This document shows positions 6,835 through 10,699 of a stretch of 10,699 nucleotides of DNA, in pieces (the stretch's first letter is position 1; each line of letters begins with the position of its first letter). A program made the translations under genes and the position numbers. The notes below the pieces were generated by a model. The model was not told the origin of the DNA and did no database searches. It saw nothing but the letters and a program-made list of their open reading frames with translations. The DNA is taken from assembly GCA_002293425.1 (NCBI GenBank), contig DBDE01000031.1:66397-77095 (forward strand). The letters run 5' to 3'. This DNA is from Alistipes sp. UBA940. Lineage in GTDB: Bacteria > Bacteroidota > Bacteroidia > Bacteroidales > Rikenellaceae.

Positions 6835-6855
6835 AAAACGGGAAAAACCCCGAAG

Positions 6856-7179
6856 TTATTCGGCGGGAGTTTCGGGAACCTGATTGGGCACGGCCTGTTC
6901 GGGCTCGGCACCCTCCAAAATAGCGTTTTCAAGACCTGTGCGCGAGCTTTCGATGCGATCTTTCGGCATAGCCATAGTCGCTCCGAGGCTCAGAAGCAGG
7001 ATCAAAATCGCCAGCACCCACGTCCCTTTTTCGAGAAAATCGGCCGTCTGACGAACGCCCATAACCTGGTTCGAGGCACCGAAATTGGCCGCCATTCCAC
7101 CCTTGGGACTCTGGCTCAACACCGCCAGAATAAGCAACACACTTGCTATAAAGATCAAAACAATCAACGCAATATACAT
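6856..7179 (-). CDS. secG: Preprotein translocase subunit SecG
   Basis: The small non-essential subunit of the SecYEG channel, in the inner membrane. From this start the protein has 107 residues: helix 1 (about 2-22, YIALIVLIFIASVLLILAVL), the conserved cytoplasmic loop SQSPKGGMAANFGASNQVMGVR with the family's SPKGG and FG motifs, helix 2 (about 52-70) and a Glu/Pro-rich C-terminal tail typical of Bacteroidetes SecG. The frame stays open to an ATG at 7215, but the -7 box lies between that ATG and 7179, and the family begins with MY(I/V), so 7179 is chosen. It is monocistronic, with its own promoter and terminator. Confidence 0.93.
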   Translation of the reverse strand: MYIALIVLIFIASVLLILAVLSQSPKGGMAANFGASNQVMGVRQTADFLEKGTWVLAILILLLSLGATMAMPKDRIESSRTGLENAILEGAEPEQAVPNQVPETPAE

Positions 7180-7201
7180 AGCACCACAAAATTTAGAAAC
7201 A

Positions 7202-7233
7202 CAAAAGTAGAACAAAAATATTAAACCGCCAAA
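7202..7233 (-). promoter_or_regulatory. Promoter of secG (TTTG - 20 nt - TACTTTTG)
   Basis: On the minus strand TTTG (7233-7230) and TACTTTTG (7209-7202) are separated by 20 nt, an exact match to the Bacteroidetes housekeeping promoter. The leader is about 18 nt. The -33 element lies next to the metalloprotease stop codon. The box decides the secG start at 7179 over 7215. Confidence 0.8.
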
Positions 7234-7236
7234 ACC

Positions 7237-8208
7237 TCAACCCCTATAAAACCCGTTCGTCCAGATTTTGTCGCGATTGGTCTTGTCGCGGTGCTGGTTG
7301 GTCGTGCCCGTATTGGGGTGCATCACGTCGCGCCTGTCGTCGACGTGCACCGCACCCAGGATGTGCCCCATCTCGTGAGCCAAAACACGTGGATATATGC
7401 ACGACGTGGCGCTGATGCCGAACGCCCGATCGTTATAATATTCGTTCACGTCGTACCCGTCGACATAGGCGCGGCCGAGAATGCCATCGTTCCAGCCGCC
7501 CCAACGGATCAGGAAAAAGATGTCTACACCCGCCAAATGTTGGTTCTGCTTGGCCCAGGTGCGGAAATTCTCAAGACTGGTGAGAGAATCGCTGCCGCCC
7601 TCATAGGCGCACTTGCCTTCGCGGTAAAGCCCCAACGCCGTCCAGTCGGAGATGATGTTGAGCGAGGCACACAGGTCGTCGATCTGCCACTCGCGCTCGT
7701 GATCCATCACATTCGAACCCTTCTCCTTCAACAGGTGAAGCATAATTATGTTGCCTCGATTGTCCGGCTCGGAGGGCCCTCCTGCGGGATGTTTGACCGT
7801 TCCGGCAGGCACCTCGACGGTGTCATCGGGGCTGTTTTGAGTGGCGGGCAGTTCGACCCGAATATTTTTCCCTCCGGTCGATGCAAGCCCGTTCATATTA
7901 GCCGCATAGAACTCCGTCGCTTCGGCATTCTTCGCCTCATCCCGATAAGCTGCATAGGCCATCGACACCCTTTCGCCCTCGTCCAACCTGATGGTGCACA
8001 GCTCCTCTCCCAGCGAAACAACCACGCCTTCCGCCTCAAAATAACGAAACGGGGAGGCACTAAAATCCTTGATCCGGTGAGTCTCAGTCAGTTCGACATC
8101 CCTTTCGATACCCGCCGCGCGGTCGACAAAGCCGACAACTCCGCCGCCCAGGATCGACTCCCGGGCTTGGGCGTAGGTGAAGTCGGCCAAATTGAGAGTG
8201 GTTTTCAT
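7237..8208 (-). CDS. Putative metzincin zinc metalloprotease, matrixin-like active site
   Basis: A 323-residue protein with the full metzincin zinc site HEMGHILGAVH (278-288: ligands His278, His282, His288, base Glu279). A Met-turn DVMHP follows with Met296 eight residues after the last His, the spacing of matrixins (H-x7-LMYP). It should cleave peptides. Residues 1-90 form an unrecognised N-terminal region; 95-270 would be the upper half of the protease domain. I see no signal peptide, lipobox or membrane segment (start MKTTLNLADFTYAQ), odd for a metzincin. The gene starts 8 nt after the lptE stop and is probably cotranscribed with it. In relatives, as I recall, a different (TPR-type) gene lies between lptE and secG, so this may be a lineage-specific insertion. 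The substrate is unknown. Confidence 0.8.
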   Translation of the reverse strand: MKTTLNLADFTYAQARESILGGGVVGFVDRAAGIERDVELTETHRIKDFSASPFRYFEAEGVVVSLGEELCTIRLDEGERVSMAYAAYRDEAKNAEATEFYAANMNGLASTGGKNIRVELPATQNSPDDTVEVPAGTVKHPAGGPSEPDNRGNIIMLHLLKEKGSNVMDHEREWQIDDLCASLNIISDWTALGLYREGKCAYEGGSDSLTSLENFRTWAKQNQHLAGVDIFFLIRWGGWNDGILGRAYVDGYDVNEYYNDRAFGISATSCIYPRVLAHEMGHILGAVHVDDRRDVMHPNTGTTNQHRDKTNRDKIWTNGFYRG

Positions 8209-8216
8209 ATCGTTTT

Positions 8217-8888
8217 CTACCAGTTAGCCACACTCGCATTGAAGATCTGGTCGACCAGCTTATCGACTATATCCTCCACCGCCCCATCCTCGATCGAGGG
8301 ACGCAGTTCGCTGGCCGGATAGTCGTAAAAAGCGGAAAAAGTCTTGCCGTTCTGAAAGCTCCACTCGGGCGCGTGAACGTTGTTGAACCGCACCGTAACC
8401 GTCACCGTGATGCGGTTCATCGCCGTGGGGTTGTCCTCATTAGCCGTCACCGAAGCCGGAGCCTCCACGTCGCTGGTTATCTCGCCCTCGAACGACAGAT
8501 CGCCCTCCTCGGCCACCTGACTGAGCCGCGTCTGACGCATCATCCGGTCGCGCAACCCTTCGGTCAGGGCGTTGGCCAGCGTGGGCGAAACATACATCGC
8601 ATTGTTGGGGAAATAGGCCACGCTGAACGTCTTGGCCGCCATAGGAATCTGCGCACCGGTAAACGTATAACTCACCGTGCAACCAGAAAATAAAATGAAA
8701 AATGAAAAATGAAAAATGAAAAATAAGCTACGCAGAAAATTTTTCGGCCCGCTCCCGCCCTTCAGCGGGCCGACGACTTTGGCTTCGCCCAGCTCCTTCG
8801 CGCCTCGGGCAATCCCGAGCAAGCTCGATTGCCCCTCGGCTTGGCGTCGGGTCTTCGAAAGTAGAAAATTATTGCCTAATTGTCTCAT
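8217..8888 (-). CDS. lptE: LptE-family outer-membrane lipoprotein with unusual 5' end
   Basis: The LPS-assembly lipoprotein that would plug and support LptD in the outer membrane. The mature part starts at Cys70 (FSGC lipobox), with SYTFTGAQIPMAAKTFSVAYFPN, the Bacteroidetes LptE hallmark, then a region ending FYDYPASEL and a helical C-terminus (IVDKLVDQIFN). The only ATG upstream is at 8888, giving a 50-residue hydrophilic extension before the hydrophobic stretch 51-69. The extension comes from GC-rich hairpin DNA and the hydrophobic stretch from a 7-bp tandem repeat, not from normal signal-peptide codons. A TTG start near 8824 is possible; no ATG exists close to the hydrophobic stretch. The gene starts 10 nt after the sigma-54 activator, the usual neighbour of lptE in Bacteroidetes. 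The mature domain assignment is firm, the start is not. Confidence 0.85.
   Translation of the reverse strand: MRQLGNNFLLSKTRRQAEGQSSLLGIARGAKELGEAKVVGPLKGGSGPKNFLRSLFFIFHFSFFILFSGCTVSYTFTGAQIPMAAKTFSVAYFPNNAMYVSPTLANALTEGLRDRMMRQTRLSQVAEEGDLSFEGEITSDVEAPASVTANEDNPTAMNRITVTVTVRFNNVHAPEWSFQNGKTFSAFYDYPASELRPSIEDGAVEDIVDKLVDQIFNASVANW
8692..8724. repeat. 7-bp tandem repeat inside the lptE signal-peptide codons
   Basis: Plus strand: one partial AAAATG, three perfect AAAAATG units and a partial AAAAAT. On the coding strand it reads TTTTTCA-type units that encode the hydrophobic core FFIFHFSFFI of the lipoprotein signal. A unit is not a multiple of three, so copy-number change would shift the reading frame. 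Confidence 0.9.
8745..8888. repeat. GC-rich, hairpin-bearing intergenic-type element overlapping the lptE start
   Basis: Two hairpins stand here: CGGCCCGCT (8745-8753) with AGCGGGCCG (8764-8772), and GGGCAATC-CC-GAGC (8807-8820) with GCTC-GATTGCCC (8823-8834). The outer edge (8870-8895) carries the short direct repeat ATTGTCT/ATTGTCT. With the 7-bp tandem repeat on the other side, the whole looks like a non-coding repeat unit rather than coding sequence, though the frame is open through it. Confidence 0.5.
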
Positions 8889-8898
8889 TGTCTGATTC

Positions 8899-10029
8899 TT
8901 ATTCTATCCCAAGTTCTTTAATTTTACGATACAGCGTCCGCTCCGACATATAGAGCTCGCGGGCGGCCTCTTTGCGTTTTCCTCCGCTGCGGATCAATGC
9001 CTGCACAATCCTGTCCCTCATAGCGTCGCCCCTGGTCACCTCGGCGGCGGGAAGAAGACCGGCAACAGGCTCCGGCGCGGGCGCAGGTTCGTGCGATGAA
9101 ACGCTGCTCTTCAAATCCTCCAAAATTCGCCTCATCTCCCCCATCTCGGAGCGCATGTCGAAAAGAATGCGGTACAGTATCTCCCTCTCGTCCGAAAAAC
9201 CGGCCACAGGCGGCCCGACGTGCGTCACGGCCCCCGACTGGAACGAGCCCGCGGGAAGATAACCCCGCAAAACATCGCCGCTCACCTCACGCCGAGTTTC
9301 GATAGCCGAGATCTGCTCGGCCACATTCTTCAGCTGACGAACATTGCCAGGCCACGAGTAGCCCTCCAACTCCCGCCTCGCCCCCTCATCCAGACTTATC
9401 GGCGGCATTCGATATTGAGCCGCAATGTCGGAAGCAAATTTCTTGAACAGAACGTAAATGTCGCCCCGCCGCTCCCTAAGCGGCGGCACGGCAATGGGAA
9501 CGGTGTTCAATCTGTAGTAGAGGTCTTCCCTGAACCGGCCCGCCGCAACCAGCTCGGGCAGCGATTTGTTGGTCGCCGCAACCACCCTCACGTCGGTCTT
9601 TTGCGCCCGTGCCGACCCGACCCGCATAAACTCGCCCGTCTGCAAAACTCTGAGCAGCCGCACCTGGGTCGAAAGCGGCAATTCGCCCACCTCGTCGAGG
9701 AATATGGTCCCGCCGTTCGCCTCCTCGAAGTATCCCTTTCGCGCCTCCACTGCACCGGTGAACGAACCCTTTTCGTGGCCGAAAAGCTCGCTGTCGATGG
9801 TGCCCTCCGGAATAGCCCCGCAGTTGACCGCCACATACTTACCGTGTTTGCGCGGACTGAAAGCGTGAATCACCTGCGGAAAGAACTCCTTCCCCACCCC
9901 GCTCTCGCCCGTCACCAGCACGCTCAGGTCAGTTGGTGCAACCCGCAACGCGATCTCCAGCGCGGAGGTCATCTTCTCGCTGGTGCCGATTATGCCGAAG
10001 CGGTTCTTGACCGATTGAAGTTCTGTCAT
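8899..10029 (-). CDS. Sigma-54-dependent transcriptional activator (AAA+ and Fis-type HTH)
   Basis: A 376-residue activator that would remodel RNA polymerase-sigma54. Only the AAA+ core and DNA-binding domain are present, with no N-terminal receiver or sensor domain: Walker A GESGVGKE (41-48), GSFTGA loop 1 (88-93; the usual form is GAFTGA), Walker B TIFLDE (108-113), sensor I ATN (152-154), FREDLYYRLN with the arginine fingers (167-175 region) and WPGNVRQL (226-233). A Fis-like helix-turn-helix follows at about 339-376 (GGKRKEAARELYMSERTLYRKIKELGIE). A linker (260-335) has a coiled-coil-like stretch 285-310 and a Pro/Ala run. The start overlaps the HU gene stop by ATGA, and lptE follows by 10 nt. 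In Bacteroidetes this regulator commonly precedes lptE. Its target promoters are not identifiable here. Confidence 0.92.
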   Translation of the reverse strand: MTELQSVKNRFGIIGTSEKMTSALEIALRVAPTDLSVLVTGESGVGKEFFPQVIHAFSPRKHGKYVAVNCGAIPEGTIDSELFGHEKGSFTGAVEARKGYFEEANGGTIFLDEVGELPLSTQVRLLRVLQTGEFMRVGSARAQKTDVRVVAATNKSLPELVAAGRFREDLYYRLNTVPIAVPPLRERRGDIYVLFKKFASDIAAQYRMPPISLDEGARRELEGYSWPGNVRQLKNVAEQISAIETRREVSGDVLRGYLPAGSFQSGAVTHVGPPVAGFSDEREILYRILFDMRSEMGEMRRILEDLKSSVSSHEPAPAPEPVAGLLPAAEVTRGDAMRDRIVQALIRSGGKRKEAARELYMSERTLYRKIKELGIE

Positions 10030-10556
10030 TTCAAAAACGGCATATTTCCCGTCGATAATCCGAACGCCAGCGCAATGACAGCTATCGCCGCCGCAATGAC
10101 GGCAATGACGATGAAGGTGTCGGTCTTTTTCGACCTCGAAGATGGTTTCGGCCTCGGGGCGGGCCTTCGCACGACTCTTTTTGCTGGCTCTTTTTCTTCG
10201 AAAAGCCGTTCTTGTCGGGCTGTCTCCGGAACCGGCTTTCTGGCGGGTTGGTAGGTAAATTTCAGAGCCCCGTTTTCGTCCCTGGTCATCTCACCGAACC
10301 CTTCCAGAACAGCTTTTCCGTGACGTTCTATCTCTTTTCGGACGTTGAATATGAAGCGGTCGATCAACGCCATCGCTTCGACGTCGGAATAGTTGCCTGT
10401 GTCCTCGACCAGCTCGGACAGGATGCCGTCGTCTGTTCGGAGCAGTTCCACGAAGATGACGTTGCCTGAGTCGCGTTTCATAAAGGTCCCGAAACCGGGC
10501 ACGGTCAGCTTGTTTTTACCTTCTGCGAGGTATTCCCGTATGACTTTCGCAACCAT
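10026..10556 (-). CDS. CCDC81-like HU domain protein with C-terminal membrane segment
   Basis: A 176-residue protein. Residues 1-100 resemble the Bacteroidetes CCDC81-like HU domains: IREYLAEGKNKLTVPGFGTFMKR (6-28) and FIFNVRKEIERHGKAVLEGFGEMTRD (68-93), the latter with the HU pattern of helix, G-x-A-x-L-x-GFG. A basic Pro/Arg/Lys linker follows (105-145), then a membrane segment (about 147-166) and a short tail NMPFLK. Related proteins, as I recall, go on to a periplasmic SPOR domain; here the protein stops just after the helix. It probably binds DNA or links it to the membrane; that is inference. The frame extends upstream to 10658, but the -7 box lies 13 nt before 10556, so the start is 10556. 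It overlaps the sigma-54 activator start by ATGA. Confidence 0.78.
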   Translation of the reverse strand: MVAKVIREYLAEGKNKLTVPGFGTFMKRDSGNVIFVELLRTDDGILSELVEDTGNYSDVEAMALIDRFIFNVRKEIERHGKAVLEGFGEMTRDENGALKFTYQPARKPVPETARQERLFEEKEPAKRVVRRPAPRPKPSSRSKKTDTFIVIAVIAAAIAVIALAFGLSTGNMPFLK

Positions 10557-10569
10557 AGATTTGTTTTTG

Positions 10570-10602
10570 CAAAGATAGTGAATGTTTTGTTTTCTCCGAA
10601 AA
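10570..10602 (-). promoter_or_regulatory. Promoter of the HU - sigma-54 activator - lptE operon
   Basis: TATCTTTG (10577-10570, minus) is an exact TAnnTTTG match. TTTTC (10602-10598) stands about 20 nt upstream as an approximate -33. The leader would be under 10 nt to the ATG at 10556. It overlaps the divergent plus-strand promoter. Confidence 0.65.
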
Positions 10603-10617
10603 TAGTTTTTACCTTTG
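10586..10617 (+). promoter_or_regulatory. Divergent promoter (TTTG - 20 nt - TACCTTTG)
   Basis: TTTG (10586-10589) and TACCTTTG (10610-10617) on the plus strand are spaced exactly 20 nt, a perfect Bacteroidetes consensus. It drives the gene starting at 10664. Its -33 lies between the -7 and -33 elements of the opposite promoter. Confidence 0.85.
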
Positions 10618-10620
10618 ACT

Positions 10621-10638
10621 CGCAGAAATAGTTCTGCG
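10621..10638 (+). other. 5' leader hairpin of the divergent gene
   Basis: CGCAGAA (10621-10627) and TTCTGCG (10632-10638) form a perfect 7-bp stem with a 4-nt loop, at or within a few nucleotides of the expected transcription start, ahead of the ATG at 10664. No T tract follows, so it is not a terminator; mRNA 5'-end stabilisation is a guess. Confidence 0.6.
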
Positions 10639-10663
10639 TCCAAATTTATAAAAACCAACTTTT

Positions 10664-10699
10664 ATGAAAAAACTATTTTTCTACGTTTTCGCCGTCATT
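10664..10699 (+). CDS. Start of an exported protein (partial)
   Basis: Twelve codons reach the window edge: MKKLFFYVFAVI. A short basic N-terminus and a hydrophobic run indicate a Sec signal peptide or an N-terminal membrane anchor. The consensus promoter and A-rich leader (TTTATAAAAACC) just upstream support the start. The rest of the protein is not visible, so its family cannot be named. It is the only plus-strand gene in the window. Confidence 0.75.
   Translation, partial: MKKLFFYVFAVI

Noticed and set aside
7291..8322. 343-codon plus-strand open frame opposite the metzincin gene
   Set aside because: The minus frame has an intact zinc-protease motif and fits the operon spacing; the plus frame crosses the lptE boundary and has no recognisable domain.
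9220..10254. 344-codon plus-strand open frame opposite the sigma-54 activator
   Set aside because: The minus strand encodes every AAA+ motif in order; the antisense product is Arg/His-rich and featureless.
10557..10658. Upstream extension of the HU-like protein to an ATG at 10658
   Set aside because: The -7 box and likely start of transcription lie downstream of that ATG, and the extra residues do not resemble the family.

Overview
This window looks like chromosomal DNA from a Bacteroidales bacterium, most plausibly Rikenellaceae (Alistipes-like). The reasons are promoters of the Bacteroidetes type (TTTG, about 20 nt, TAnnTTTG), an absence of Shine-Dalgarno sites, a fimbrillin lipoprotein, a DUF4831 protein, a prokaryotic CCDC81-type HU protein, a DUF2400/TIGR02757 protein, and the gene order sigma-54 activator - LptE - X - SecG. 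The genus is an inference. All complete genes lie on the minus strand; one gene begins on the plus strand at the right edge.

From right to left (direction of transcription): (1) An HU-like protein with a C-terminal membrane segment overlaps by ATGA with a sigma-54 activator. An LptE outer-membrane lipoprotein follows, then a metzincin-type zinc protease 8 nt after it. A divergent plus-strand gene for an exported protein shares the promoter region with the HU gene. (2) secG has its own promoter and a clear intrinsic terminator. (3) After a gap holding two covarying 64-bp palindromes, there is a tight run of YbbR-like protein, coaE, folP, lolD-type ABC ATPase, DUF2400 protein and tRNA1(Val) methyltransferase; the first four are joined by three successive ATGA overlaps. 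(4) A DUF4831 protein and a fimbrillin-like lipoprotein each have their own promoter. (5) The left edge holds an orphan C-terminal piece of a FISUMP-type surface protein on the minus strand, starting directly behind the fimbrillin terminator.

The genes serve mainly the envelope (LptE, SecG, LolD, YbbR, fimbrillin, HU-membrane protein) and housekeeping metabolism (CoA, folate, tRNA modification). The most unusual features are the lptE 5' end, whose start codon and lipoprotein signal peptide are written in repeat-like DNA including a 7-bp tandem repeat; a metzincin without a signal peptide in the LptE operon; palindromes that carry a whole promoter and have covarying arms; promoters placed so close to ATG that the mRNAs should be leaderless; and overlapping divergent promoters at the right edge. 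I see no prophage, transposase, CRISPR array, tRNA or rRNA.
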